Part shown: piece after piece, positions 1 through 9,353 of the stretch
Layout: each line of letters opens with the position of its first letter
How positions within the stretch are numbered: the first letter of the stretch is position 1
IMG/VR virus record: IMGVR_UViG_3300042482_000702
Coordinates: 137,355-201,354 of that record
Direction: 5' to 3' (one strand)
Source: a virus
DNA: 64,000 bases
Program-made: the position numbers and the translations under genes
The notes under the pieces: model-generated
Database searches by the model: none
Told to the model about the DNA's origin: nothing
The model's input: the letters and a program-made list of their open reading frames with translations, nothing else

Positions 1-725
1 TCATTTCCAAATCTAAATACTAATGAAGAGTTCAACCAAATCGCTTCTCCACCCTTAGCTTTAATTTTAGGTTGTCCGAATGGGTTATCCGGAAGTTCAA
101 CCCAAGGTTGGTTAACAATCACCAAAGTATTCTCATATTTGGAGTCGGATTTACGACTTCCCGATATTCTTTGGTTAATTCCCATACCAATTTTATCCGC
201 TAACGCCGCCGCATTATGTTGTTTTCCACCCTTACCCTCAAAAGTCATTTTACAAGGAACTGAACCAACAGAATCCCATAAAAATAATAAACTATAATCT
301 AATTCGCCCTTCTCTTGAGCATCAAGTAAACTATTAATGTAATCGGTAATTTGTTCAATATAACTGAAGTTGTTATTAAAGATGTAGAACCCATCCCATT
401 CTAACTCACCCGTCTCTTCATCAACCAATTCTTCACAATCAAAACCCATAAGTTTTGCGTGTTCAAATGACCATTTTTGTTCGGTAATGATGAATACTGG
501 TAATATTTGTTTTTTCTGAGCATCAACCGCACATTTTACCAACGCAGTTGTTTTACCCGTATCGGAGTGACCCAAGAACATATTTAAATGTCCTATCGCT
601 GGTCCCGGAATACCAACAGCATCCAAAAAGTCAGGACCTAAATCAAAAAACCTTTGTGGTTTGTATTTTGCAGATGTCGAGAATTTGTCCTTAATGGACT
701 TAAAATCGTGTTTTTTAATCGCCAT
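1..725 (-). CDS. uvsX: UvsX/RecA-like recombinase (3' end cut by window edge)
   Basis: This gene reads leftward from an ATG at 725 and stays open to base 1, so about 241 N-terminal residues are present and the C-terminus lies outside the window. The product is a RecA-fold strand-exchange ATPase that would coat single-stranded DNA during phage recombination and replication. I see a Walker A motif GHSDTGKTT at residues 52-60 and a Walker B strand LLFLWDS further on, followed by the RecA-like DSVGSV loop. It lies directly downstream of the gp32-like gene on the same strand, a pairing that fits UvsX loading onto gp32-coated DNA. The start has no Shine-Dalgarno sequence, like most genes here. A cellular RecA is less likely because of the phage context and the short N-terminus. 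Confidence 0.88.
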   Translation of the reverse strand, partial: MAIKKHDFKSIKDKFSTSAKYKPQRFFDLGPDFLDAVGIPGPAIGHLNMFLGHSDTGKTTALVKCAVDAQKKQILPVFIITEQKWSFEHAKLMGFDCEELVDEETGELEWDGFYIFNNNFSYIEQITDYINSLLDAQEKGELDYSLLFLWDSVGSVPCKMTFEGKGGKQHNAAALADKIGMGINQRISGSRKSDSKYENTLVIVNQPWVELPDNPFGQPKIKAKGGEAIWLNSSLVFRFGN

Positions 726-817
726 ATGTCTATGTTAATTTAATTTTTTAGTTTGTTTAGACAAGTTGAGCACCGAGTAATCCCGGTGCCCAAGTCATAT
801 GTCTAAGTTTTGTTTGA

Positions 818-1681
818 TTAGAATGGCATATCGTCTTCCGGTTCAACTCCAGCTTGTGGGTCAACTGGAGCAGATGTTTTACCACTACCACCGAATGAAG
901 ACTCACTATCTTCAGCGTTTCCATATACATAACCACCTTTTTCAGTACTCCATTTAGGACTTTCTCCTCTTGCAAGAGCTTCTAAATACTCAACAGGTTT
1001 TTTAGAATAAACATCTTCCCAAGTTAATTCATCATTAACCCATTCATCACCAATAACTTTATTCTCATGAATTGCAGATGGGTCGTCATACATAACAGTT
1101 TGGATTACAGTGTAAAAAGCTCCTTTTGGTGTTTTTGCTTTAGTTAATTCCAAAATAATATCTCTACCTTTTTCAGGGTCAGCAATATCACCTTTGTTTC
1201 TGTAGATAGGTATAATTTTATCTAAAATACCTTCGTTTTTGTAGTTGTCTTTAAATCTCCAAAATTTAACACCATCATCCTCATTATCTCTATCAATAAC
1301 TTTTACAATGTAAAATTTACGAGATAAGTATTGTTTAGCTAATTCTTTATCAGAATCTCTACCTGTTGAACGTAATTCTTCGTAAACCTCATTTAAAGGT
1401 GAACGCTCATTATCGTTTTTTCCCGGGTCATAAAATTTTTGGAATTTTCCATCAACTTGGATTTCGTGATACCAAACAACTTTAAATGGTGAAGAACCAT
1501 CTTTTGTTGGTAAAATCCTTAATCTTCGTTGCCCTTGAGTCTCCTTATCTTGAAGGATTGCCGCGAAGTATTTTTTCATTCTTTCTTCTTGTGTGAATTT
1601 TGAGGTAGAAGAAGAACCTCCTTGTTTTGATTGCTCGTATTGAGCCAAAACTGCGTCTAATGAATTGTTGTTTGTCGCCAT
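818..1681 (-). CDS. gp32: gp32-like single-stranded DNA-binding protein
   Basis: A 287-residue protein with the T4 gp32 layout: a short Ser/Gln-rich N-terminal arm (about 1-30) for cooperative binding, a basic-aromatic OB-fold core (about 35-235) and a flexible acidic tail. It would coat single-stranded DNA during replication, recombination and repair. It contains no cysteine, so the zinc ribbon of T4 gp32 cannot be present. It ends in DDMPF, very like the DDDIPF tip of bacterial SSB that recruits partner proteins; that similarity is seen, its function is inferred. It precedes UvsX on the same strand and has its own promoter (1711-1739) just after a terminator (1756-1777), so it can be expressed apart from the structural genes. 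Confidence 0.85.
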   Translation of the reverse strand: MATNNNSLDAVLAQYEQSKQGGSSSTSKFTQEERMKKYFAAILQDKETQGQRRLRILPTKDGSSPFKVVWYHEIQVDGKFQKFYDPGKNDNERSPLNEVYEELRSTGRDSDKELAKQYLSRKFYIVKVIDRDNEDDGVKFWRFKDNYKNEGILDKIIPIYRNKGDIADPEKGRDIILELTKAKTPKGAFYTVIQTVMYDDPSAIHENKVIGDEWVNDELTWEDVYSKKPVEYLEALARGESPKWSTEKGGYVYGNAEDSESSFGGSGKTSAPVDPQAGVEPEDDMPF

Positions 1682-1710
1682 AGTGTTTAAAATGTTTTAA
1701 AGTTTATAAA

Positions 1711-1739
1711 AGTATAAGTGTCTACGAGTGGTTTGTCAA
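1711..1739 (-). promoter_or_regulatory. Promoter of the gp32-like gene
   Basis: On the minus strand TTGACA (1739-1734) and TATACT (1716-1711) are separated by exactly 17 bases, a near-perfect sigma-70 type promoter. Transcription would begin about 23 bases before the ATG at 1681. The same stretch also fits the Bacteroidota pattern loosely (TTTG, then TACTTTTA), so the host sigma factor cannot be decided from it. It lies directly after a terminator, which strengthens the call. Confidence 0.65.
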
Positions 1740-1755
1740 ATTGTTTTGTAAAAAA

Positions 1756-1777
1756 AAAATGGTCCGAAGACCATTTT
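1756..1777 (-). terminator. Intrinsic terminator with UUCG tetraloop
   Basis: On the minus strand a 9-bp stem AAAATGGTC/GACCATTTT closes a TTCG tetraloop and runs into a long T tract. It follows the stop of the 219-aa gene at 1780 and would end the structural transcript before the gp32-like gene. Confidence 0.85.
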
Positions 1778-1779
1778 AA

Positions 1780-2439
1780 TTATCTAATCTCTTTAAATGA
1801 GGTAGCTTCGTCCTCAAAATTTCTAAATGTTTTTTTAATTTCATTTGGTGAATAGTCTTCTACCTCGTCTTGAGTTAAAATATATTCATTTTTTCCCGAT
1901 TTGTCCATTTCTTCTTCTTTATCAACAAAAAAATCTGTTAATTTCTGATTAAAAGGACCCGAGTCTAGGCTTCTTAATTCTAATTTTTCTTGTGGAGTTT
2001 TTTCTCTGTATTTTTCAACTTTAGCTTCCAAGTCATTTAATTTATTCATAATACCATCCATTTCACCAAGTTTACTTTCTAAATCTGTTAAATGACTGAA
2101 TAAATTATTAAAATACTCTTCTTGTTTTTGTTCAGTATTTTTTTGAGATTTCACTAAATCTGTAATATCGATTTCTTTTGTACTACTTTGTTCTTCACCC
2201 ACTTTTTCAACATCAGGGTCAGCAGCAACATCAACAGGTTGTGGTTCAACTGGTGCTTCAGGTGCCGGTGGCATATTTGGGTCAATAGGTGGTAAAGCAT
2301 TTGGGTCTTCAACCGGAGGAAGAGCATTTGGGTCTGTTCCTGGTGGTGGAGGTAAAACAGCCTCTTGTTCAGTGATATAATTATTAATTGAGTTATATCT
2401 AGCCAATTCCTCTAATATTTGATTATCTATTTTTTTCAT
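1780..2439 (-). CDS. Proline-rich, coiled-coil protein of unknown function
   Basis: I do not recognise this 219-residue protein. Residues about 28-70 are a low-complexity Pro/Ala/Asp stretch with repeated DPNALPP units. Residues about 85-150 are rich in Lys, Glu and Leu and look like a coiled coil (for example LESKLGEMDGIMNKLNDLEAKV). The C-terminal third is charged and probably helical. It is the last gene of the tail transcript, four bases after the 74-aa gene and just before a strong terminator. A scaffold, tail-fibre linker or assembly factor would fit this composition, but nothing in the sequence decides between them. Confidence 0.6.
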   Translation of the reverse strand: MKKIDNQILEELARYNSINNYITEQEAVLPPPPGTDPNALPPVEDPNALPPIDPNMPPAPEAPVEPQPVDVAADPDVEKVGEEQSSTKEIDITDLVKSQKNTEQKQEEYFNNLFSHLTDLESKLGEMDGIMNKLNDLEAKVEKYREKTPQEKLELRSLDSGPFNQKLTDFFVDKEEEMDKSGKNEYILTQDEVEDYSPNEIKKTFRNFEDEATSFKEIR

Positions 2440-2443
2440 TTTA

Positions 2444-2668
2444 TTATCCGTTTAATAATTGTTTTACACCGGTCAATGTTTCAACCTGAATTTTTTTATT
2501 TGTTGTCATTGTATTATCTACTCTTTCGATTAGACCATCTTTCATTCTAATTGTATAACAATCACCTGTGTCTAAATCACAAACTTGTTTAGAACCATTT
2601 CCCAAATCTTTTTCGGTACTTCTAGCTTTTTTACCTAAATAGTTGTCTAATATTAATTTTGTGTCCAT
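2444..2668 (-). CDS. Small protein of unknown function
   Basis: A 74-residue protein with no recognised domain. The middle (GSKQVCDLDTGDCYTIRMKDGLIERV) looks like a short beta-rich module with two cysteines. It has a late-promoter-like motif (2673-2689) only a few bases before its ATG and is followed after four bases by the 219-aa gene, so the two are probably co-expressed as a late pair behind the large baseplate gene. Confidence 0.6.
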   Translation of the reverse strand: MDTKLILDNYLGKKARSTEKDLGNGSKQVCDLDTGDCYTIRMKDGLIERVDNTMTTNKKIQVETLTGVKQLLNG

Positions 2669-2672
2669 AATC

Positions 2673-2689
2673 TTTTATTTATAAATATC
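2673..2689 (-). promoter_or_regulatory. Late-promoter-like motif
   Basis: The minus strand reads GATATTTATAAATAAAA just before the ATG at 2668. It contains TATAAATA, the T4 late promoter core, and matches the copies in front of several other genes in this window. Confidence 0.5.
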
Positions 2690-2714
2690 GTTTAATTGTG
2701 AAAAATTTAATCTT

Positions 2715-5700
2715 TTAACTTTTATTAGTAATCGCATTATAAAGTGAAATAGATTCGCCTATCTCAGATTCAATATTTTTTAATCGTACAGAATCAGTTG
2801 ATTTTATAGAATCATAAACATTTTGATTATTACTCTTAGCATTAAAGTATAAAATATAGAATTTAGCTATATCAACAGGTGTTGTTTCCCCAAAAGCACT
2901 GGATTTACCTTCAAACCTAGCAATTAACATTTTAACATGATTATTAGCACTATCAAAATAAACATAGGGTATTTGTTTAGGTGAACAATAATAGTATTTT
3001 GAACTACTAAAAAACCCTGAACTACCATCACCCCAAAATTCACTAATATCAATACCTGCGTAATTATGTTCATAAGATTCTAATCCTTGAGTTTTACTTG
3101 ATTGTAAATACATTATTGCAAATATAATATACCTTAATTTAATATCGTTAGTATTTGCGTTTATTATCTGAATAATATTTTTATAGTTTATAACTGTTTT
3201 ATTCGGGGTACCCGCTTTATATGTATTATATTTTGTTGACGCCGAACAAGTCTGTTGTGCCGACGCAACGGTAGCGTCATTATCTAAACCTTTATCTAAC
3301 GCCTCATTTCGTTGACTAATAATATCACCTTTTTTAACATTACTATCAGACTTTTTAGGAACTTTATCCTCTTTAATTTTGTTTACTATCGTTGTTAATA
3401 AAGTAGTTTTTAATGATTGTATGTAAGCACTTATTTTAGGTAATGACGCAATAGGTTGTCTAACCCCCTCTACAATGGTTTCAAACGAGCCCGGACTTAT
3501 TATATGATTAACACTTGTAATCATATAAGGACCACTAAACATTGGAACATATCGTAAATTAAAATACATTGTGGGTTGAATCATTGCATTACCCATCATA
3601 TTCACCGTACAATTATAACTTCTGGTTTTATATAAATTAAATAAAGACACATTTTGTGTTGACGCTTTTCTATTTCCGGATTGATTAGCCATTTGATTTA
3701 AAAGTTCTAATGATTCAGCAGTTGCTGTACTTCCTCTTTGGTCAACTTGAAATCCGTGGAATATTGATTGATTTTGAGTTCCAATATCAACATTAAAACC
3801 AACAACCTTATTTGACATACCCCAATCCTTTTTACCTATCTGACTTTCAACTAATGGATTATCACTTGCTCGTCTTAAATCAAAAGCATCACTTCTAAAC
3901 CTATAATCAATATTATCTTTTAAATCTAATTGTTCACTTGGCTTACCACCATAAAAACAAACTAATTTTGGTGAAGAGTTTCTATAATCAACATTTAAAA
4001 ATGTTCCAAACATTGTGTTGGCAAATTCTAATGAACCTTCCGCTCTTGGTTTAGGATTTTTAACAGCGTCTTGTACATTATAAAAATTAACATATGATGG
4101 TAAATTCATTACTACAAAATTGTTGTCGACCAATATTGATTGAACAAACACCAACATTGGCATTGTTGGCTTAATAGTTGCCAAATAATCCTTTAATTTT
4201 ATAACATCCACCAATATTTTATCACCTACATCACGACTTGCTCTATCAATTAACATAATATCTTCAAATAATGTTTTTGTTTTAAAATCATTTCCTGATA
4301 TCCACTTATCATTTATTGCCTTAAACGATTCCCATAGTTCAACTTTGGTTGCCGGTCCTTCTAAAACCGAATTAATTGTTTGTTGAGACGATGTCACAAT
4401 TTTTGGTAATTTTGTCTGTAATTTAGGCATTAAATTATTAATAACTTTACCTTTAAATGTTTCATTAGATGTGATATATTCATCCATCAACATAGTAAAT
4501 TTTGAAATATTTAAAGTGGGGTCATTTAATTTTTGAGTTGTATAAATTTTTATAATAGGTGCTAAATTCTTAATGTTATCAACATTAAAGGCAATATTTA
4601 AATCAATGAAAAAGTCAGTTATGTATGAACCATTATTACTATACATTAATTTATCAACATCAGAAAATCCAACATAAGTCTCTAAAGTTTTCCATTGTTG
4701 GGGATAAGTTGCTTTAGAATTACTTAAAGTGATTGACCCACCACTATACGGTAAAGAGTTTGGTGTGGCAAAACTATATTTTTCCCAAGTATAAGGGTCA
4801 GAAATTTGATATGTCGAAAAACTATAAAATAGTTTTTTATCAAAATTAGACGGGTTACCATATTTAAAAACAACATCCGTATTAATAAATTTAGTTAAAG
4901 TATTAGATATCGTTGTTAGTTGTTCTTGTTGTTGTTTAATAATTGTGTCTGTCGGTGTTGTTCCAACAAGTTTTGTTGTTTTCATTAAACTAATCATCAA
5001 CATCTGAAAATTCTTAAACGATTTTTCACTATCAGTTTCAAATTCACTAATAGAAATGTTTGATAATGTTGATGATGAATTATCTTCAAAATCATACATT
5101 GATTTTGAAAATTTTAAAAACTCAGATTCAAACCCATCTAATATATTTTTTTCAAAAACTGAAAATATCTCGTCAATACTAGTATAATCATTTGATGTTC
5201 CATTTATTGAAAAATTTTGTTGACCACTTTGACCTGAAAAGACTTGTTTCAAATATTGGAGAGGACTTGGTTTTACCACCTTACTATTATCAAAATACCC
5301 ATAATTAGGAGCTGTCCAAAATAATCTAGTAGAACCATTATACATAGCAGTATTACCACTAATCTCATATTTTAATTTATTATTAGAAGTAATACATTCA
5401 TCTTTGGTTTGATTAATCAAAGACCCTTGCGATGGTAATAGATATGTAAACTTACCATCAAAAGTATCAATAGCAACCGACCAAGGAATCACCCTTAAAT
5501 TTCTATTAAGATTTTTTTCATCAAAACCTTTACCCATATCAATAATTGCATCTTTAACATAGTTAAGAGTCACCCCTGAACTAAAACCCTTTTGAATATC
5601 GGTACTTGTATACGCCGAATAAATTTCAAAACCTTGGTAAAAAACATTAAAATCGTTAATTAATTTAGGGTAAAAACCAGTATTAATTAATGTTGAGGTT

Positions 5701-8700
5701 TCTAACCCTAATGTACTATTTTTCTCTAATACAATATCAATGTTTGAATTATTTATGGTTAAACTATATGTTTTTGTTGGGTTGTTGGTTGTTGGGTCAT
5801 AATTATCGACATATTTAAAATCAGACCAAGATGTGTTAATAATATCAACACCATTTTCCACATAATTTTTATATCTATGATAAACAGAACCAAATTTTAA
5901 AATCCAAGCATAAGGCATTTTATGGATGGCACCAAATTTCTTTAATGATGCGAAAATATAATCTAAAGGTTTTTCACTTTTATTTTCATAAGTTTTATAT
6001 TTTTCTTTTAAAGTAGATAGGGGTAAACTATTGATAAAAAGATACGCCGAACTCACATATGGGGTTATACTATCATTTCTAAAATTTTGTACACCTTCTT
6101 GTATAGAATTAACGAAATATGGTGTGTTAAACATTGAAACTGTTTGATAAGATGTTACCAATCCACTATAGTTAATATAATTCAAATTACCTTCAGTTAA
6201 TAATTGAGAAGTAAAATCTCTATCATTATAAAAAGTTTTTAAATCAGGCTTATCTAATATTGGCTGTTGAATATTTTTATAAGAAAAATTAGTAAACGGT
6301 CTTTTAGTATCGTCATTTGTCGTATCTAAAAAATTAGATATTACTTTTTTATTTAAATTATATGTTAACACTTTTCGAGTATCAAAAGACGATTTTGCAT
6401 CTATAAGAGTTCCACCATCCGCTAATTTACTATTACACCAAGTTAAATCGGTAAACGGATATATATCACCAAAATCAAAAGAATTAGTGGTTGTTGAATC
6501 CGAAATATAATCAACCAATGCCTTTTCATTTGACAACGAAACTAATGGTTGTGAACTTGAATCACTCAGTATACCAGAATTAATAAATTCAAAACTTGAA
6601 TTATTAACTATATTTTTGATATAAGATGTGTTGAAAATTCCTCGTATATAATTTTGCCAACTTTCACCAACACCACCATTTGAAATATGTTTTAAAAGTA
6701 TCTCAAAATTAGACGCGTTAATCCCATATTCAACTAATTTTTTAGTGATAAAAGGATTATCTGTTGATAAACTATTAATAATATTTATACTTTCACCTTC
6801 AGAAATAATATCTGAAATTTGATTAGATTCTGAAATAAAATTATTACATCTACTTAATTTTGAATAATAAGATGTTAAAAATATCCTTTCATAAATTTCG
6901 TACATATATTTAATTTCTTCTTTATTACCAAAAACAACATTACTAACCGGAAACTCAATTGCCGATAATGATATTCTTTTCACATCACTCAATTCATTTG
7001 AGTTTGGTGTCGATGGTAGTGGGTTTTCACTTCTTTGGACATACCCTTTAATAAATTCCTCAACAAATTCCACTTCAGGCCATAATTCAGGTAAATATGC
7101 TTTAGTCTGATTAATAACTGCCCTATCACCCGGATAAGTAATAATAAATTGTTCCTCTTTATCGGGTGTCATTGTTTCAACAATCATTTGAGGCCAAGGA
7201 TATACTGGTTCCGTAGAGTTATTTCCGGATGTTAAATTATCAGAACTAACACCTGTTAATATTGCTTTTTTTCTATCTTTATCGTCTCTAACACTCCACG
7301 CTTGAGTATGAACATCATCCATTAATCGTAAAAAGGCTTCACCATTTGCAAATATAACAGCAAGAACATTCCTAATACTAGGAACAAACCCAATACCATT
7401 ATCTTTATTTTGTAATAATTCCGATAGAGCCTCAGTTAATTCATTTTCAATTTGTTCTCGGTAAGTTTTTAAATCCTTACCCATTTTATCTATAAAAAAT
7501 TCAAAAGTACCATTACCCTCAAAAACAAAATAATTAGTAATAGGTGTTTGTTTTCCCGCATCATTTTTAATAACTAAACTATTCAAAACACTGTCTTTAG
7601 TTAATTCAGCTTGGAAATCTTCTAATTGTTGTTTTGACGGTTCAACATCTAATTTTTTTCTTTGTCTATAAGTTTCCTTAAGATTTATATCACCGGCTTG
7701 TAATGTTTTTGGGAAAATCTCGTATTTAATACTATTCGGTATTTGAATTGATTTTTCCGTATTATTAATTTTATACTTCCCAAGTATCCCAAGAGTTTTA
7801 TTATTTGCTAATTTTTCGGTATAACTTGTAATATATTCTTTTAATTTATTAATCGCCTCATCTTTCTTTTTAGCTGGTATATATTCTTTTTTAAAGGTAT
7901 ATACTTTAGTTTTTTCAGGATTGTCCATTACAAGAAAGTTATCAGTGTCTAAATATTTAGACCTCCAAGACTCACCATTCATAGCGAAAACATCTTTGTC
8001 GTATTCACCTAAAATTTTTGAATATTCGTTTAAATCTGTTAATGGGTCTAAATTTTGTTTAGTAAATGAATCTAAAACATTTTTAACAAAATTTTCAAGT
8101 CTATTTTGTAATTCCATTAAACTAATTTCCGGGAAATCATCAGATATCATACCTTTTGACTTATATTCACTATACATTTCTTTTACTTTCTGAAAACCTC
8201 TTTCTACAACACTATCTGTTGTTTTAGTTGTTTTACTATCTGTCCCCGTTGAAGGTGTTACCACTTTGTTTTGAACACTAACTCTAGATTTATACATATG
8301 GGGGACAGCCAATAACGCACCCATAGTTATTTCACTCAATATTGTGTATTTATAAGTATAAAACACTAAATCAACAACAAAATTACCTGAATATGTGTCG
8401 TATCTTGATGTAAAGTTCTGTAACATTAAAGATAATTTAACCGCTTTACCGTAATATCCTTTAATTGTCAAACTAAACATTGGATATGGTAGATTAAAAA
8501 ACGCCGCATAAGGTGAGTTATCACCCCCTTCAAATAAGGAACGACCTTTAACATCTTCTAATTTAACATTGATTTGTGGTAAGAAATCTAACCCTTGTCT
8601 GATAGTTATTTGAGTAATACCTAACATTCCATTATCAGTAGTACCTTTTAAAGTTTGTCGAATATAGGTATCATCACTTTTATTAGGGTTTTTTACTGAT

Positions 8701-9035
8701 TCTAATTTTACTTGATTTTGACCTTCACCTTTTGTACTATCTTTACCAGTTAATTCGTCGGTATAACTATTATCTAAAAACCCTTTATTACCAGGGTTTA
8801 AAAAATTAATCGCAGCAACAGATATTGTTTGTATTTGGTCATTATTTGCAACCCCAACAGCTAATTTAGTTCTTGGAATCACTTTACATTCTAAATTGGC
8901 ATAAACAACCAAATCCTCTTGTTTAACTAACCTTTCACTAACTTTACCATTAGAGTCAATAACCTTATTTGGGTCAATAATACTAATGTTATTGTAATCA
9001 AACTCTACTAATATATTTTCACCACTATCTACCAT
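2715..9035 (-). CDS. Giant baseplate/tail hub-like structural protein (2106 aa)
   Basis: A 2106-residue virion protein encoded last in the baseplate block, overlapping the gp53-like gene by 11 bases. The N-terminal 250 residues are beta-rich and contain a SLTIKGYYGKAVKLSLM segment of the kind seen in large myovirus baseplate proteins. The long middle is Asn/Ser/Thr-rich with no domain I can name. Around residues 1750-1840 there is a hub-like segment (NMMGNAMIQPTMYFNLR, then FSGPYMITSVNH and a GVRQPI end) resembling the gp27/late-control-D fold. The last 150 residues include a stretch (about 1985-2020) weakly like a lysozyme or glucosaminidase active-site region. I infer a fused baseplate hub, possibly with a degenerate cell-wall hydrolase. 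The hub call is moderate and the hydrolase call weak. Confidence 0.7.
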   Translation of the reverse strand: MVDSGENILVEFDYNNISIIDPNKVIDSNGKVSERLVKQEDLVVYANLECKVIPRTKLAVGVANNDQIQTISVAAINFLNPGNKGFLDNSYTDELTGKDSTKGEGQNQVKLESVKNPNKSDDTYIRQTLKGTTDNGMLGITQITIRQGLDFLPQINVKLEDVKGRSLFEGGDNSPYAAFFNLPYPMFSLTIKGYYGKAVKLSLMLQNFTSRYDTYSGNFVVDLVFYTYKYTILSEITMGALLAVPHMYKSRVSVQNKVVTPSTGTDSKTTKTTDSVVERGFQKVKEMYSEYKSKGMISDDFPEISLMELQNRLENFVKNVLDSFTKQNLDPLTDLNEYSKILGEYDKDVFAMNGESWRSKYLDTDNFLVMDNPEKTKVYTFKKEYIPAKKKDEAINKLKEYITSYTEKLANNKTLGILGKYKINNTEKSIQIPNSIKYEIFPKTLQAGDINLKETYRQRKKLDVEPSKQQLEDFQAELTKDSVLNSLVIKNDAGKQTPITNYFVFEGNGTFEFFIDKMGKDLKTYREQIENELTEALSELLQNKDNGIGFVPSIRNVLAVIFANGEAFLRLMDDVHTQAWSVRDDKDRKKAILTGVSSDNLTSGNNSTEPVYPWPQMIVETMTPDKEEQFIITYPGDRAVINQTKAYLPELWPEVEFVEEFIKGYVQRSENPLPSTPNSNELSDVKRISLSAIEFPVSNVVFGNKEEIKYMYEIYERIFLTSYYSKLSRCNNFISESNQISDIISEGESINIINSLSTDNPFITKKLVEYGINASNFEILLKHISNGGVGESWQNYIRGIFNTSYIKNIVNNSSFEFINSGILSDSSSQPLVSLSNEKALVDYISDSTTTNSFDFGDIYPFTDLTWCNSKLADGGTLIDAKSSFDTRKVLTYNLNKKVISNFLDTTNDDTKRPFTNFSYKNIQQPILDKPDLKTFYNDRDFTSQLLTEGNLNYINYSGLVTSYQTVSMFNTPYFVNSIQEGVQNFRNDSITPYVSSAYLFINSLPLSTLKEKYKTYENKSEKPLDYIFASLKKFGAIHKMPYAWILKFGSVYHRYKNYVENGVDIINTSWSDFKYVDNYDPTTNNPTKTYSLTINNSNIDIVLEKNSTLGLETSTLINTGFYPKLINDFNVFYQGFEIYSAYTSTDIQKGFSSGVTLNYVKDAIIDMGKGFDEKNLNRNLRVIPWSVAIDTFDGKFTYLLPSQGSLINQTKDECITSNNKLKYEISGNTAMYNGSTRLFWTAPNYGYFDNSKVVKPSPLQYLKQVFSGQSGQQNFSINGTSNDYTSIDEIFSVFEKNILDGFESEFLKFSKSMYDFEDNSSSTLSNISISEFETDSEKSFKNFQMLMISLMKTTKLVGTTPTDTIIKQQQEQLTTISNTLTKFINTDVVFKYGNPSNFDKKLFYSFSTYQISDPYTWEKYSFATPNSLPYSGGSITLSNSKATYPQQWKTLETYVGFSDVDKLMYSNNGSYITDFFIDLNIAFNVDNIKNLAPIIKIYTTQKLNDPTLNISKFTMLMDEYITSNETFKGKVINNLMPKLQTKLPKIVTSSQQTINSVLEGPATKVELWESFKAINDKWISGNDFKTKTLFEDIMLIDRASRDVGDKILVDVIKLKDYLATIKPTMPMLVFVQSILVDNNFVVMNLPSYVNFYNVQDAVKNPKPRAEGSLEFANTMFGTFLNVDYRNSSPKLVCFYGGKPSEQLDLKDNIDYRFRSDAFDLRRASDNPLVESQIGKKDWGMSNKVVGFNVDIGTQNQSIFHGFQVDQRGSTATAESLELLNQMANQSGNRKASTQNVSLFNLYKTRSYNCTVNMMGNAMIQPTMYFNLRYVPMFSGPYMITSVNHIISPGSFETIVEGVRQPIASLPKISAYIQSLKTTLLTTIVNKIKEDKVPKKSDSNVKKGDIISQRNEALDKGLDNDATVASAQQTCSASTKYNTYKAGTPNKTVINYKNIIQIINANTNDIKLRYIIFAIMYLQSSKTQGLESYEHNYAGIDISEFWGDGSSGFFSSSKYYYCSPKQIPYVYFDSANNHVKMLIARFEGKSSAFGETTPVDIAKFYILYFNAKSNNQNVYDSIKSTDSVRLKNIESEIGESISLYNAITNKS

Positions 9036-9351
9036 AATAAAAGAAATAATTTTCTAACTCGTTTTTATAATCTTGTAGAGAAGCTATCAAAGGAAATGGA
9101 ATTGTCAAGATAGAACCATCACTAATATTCCATTCTTGACCACCGAAGATTGGATTTGCTTGTAAAATCAACCAACCAAAACTCGCCGCACCATAATATT
9201 GTTGGGATAACTTATCTAATCTAGACTGTCCAACTTTATAGATATATCTTTTATCTGTTGTTTTTGATGGCAAAGTAACATAGGGAACAACACTTTGTTC
9301 TCCATTGTTTAAAAACCCATTATATCTATTATAATACTGTTTATTTACCAT
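9025..9351 (-). CDS. gp53: gp53-like baseplate wedge protein (LysM-like)
   Basis: A 108-residue protein matching the small LysM-like baseplate proteins related to T4 gp53. The diagnostic part is YIYKVGQSRLDKLSQQYYGA followed by FGWLILQANP and a SDGSILTIPFP end, the usual order of a LysM-type repeat in tail proteins. In T4, gp53 joins neighbouring wedges around the hub; the same job is inferred here. The gene sits between two giant baseplate genes: it starts two bases after the stop of the 1664-aa gene and overlaps the start of the 2106-aa gene by 11 bases, so the three are translationally coupled. Confidence 0.75.
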   Translation of the reverse strand: MVNKQYYNRYNGFLNNGEQSVVPYVTLPSKTTDKRYIYKVGQSRLDKLSQQYYGAASFGWLILQANPIFGGQEWNISDGSILTIPFPLIASLQDYKNELENYFFYYGR

Positions 9352-9353
9352 TT

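Noticed and set aside
770-789. GCACCG/CGGTGC hairpin between gp32 and UvsX as a terminator
   Set aside because: Only a 6-bp stem with no T tract on the minus strand; it may be an mRNA feature but I cannot call it a terminator.
757-975. 72-aa open frame overlapping the end of the gp32 gene
   Set aside because: It is in another frame of a well-supported gene and its composition is unlike a real protein.
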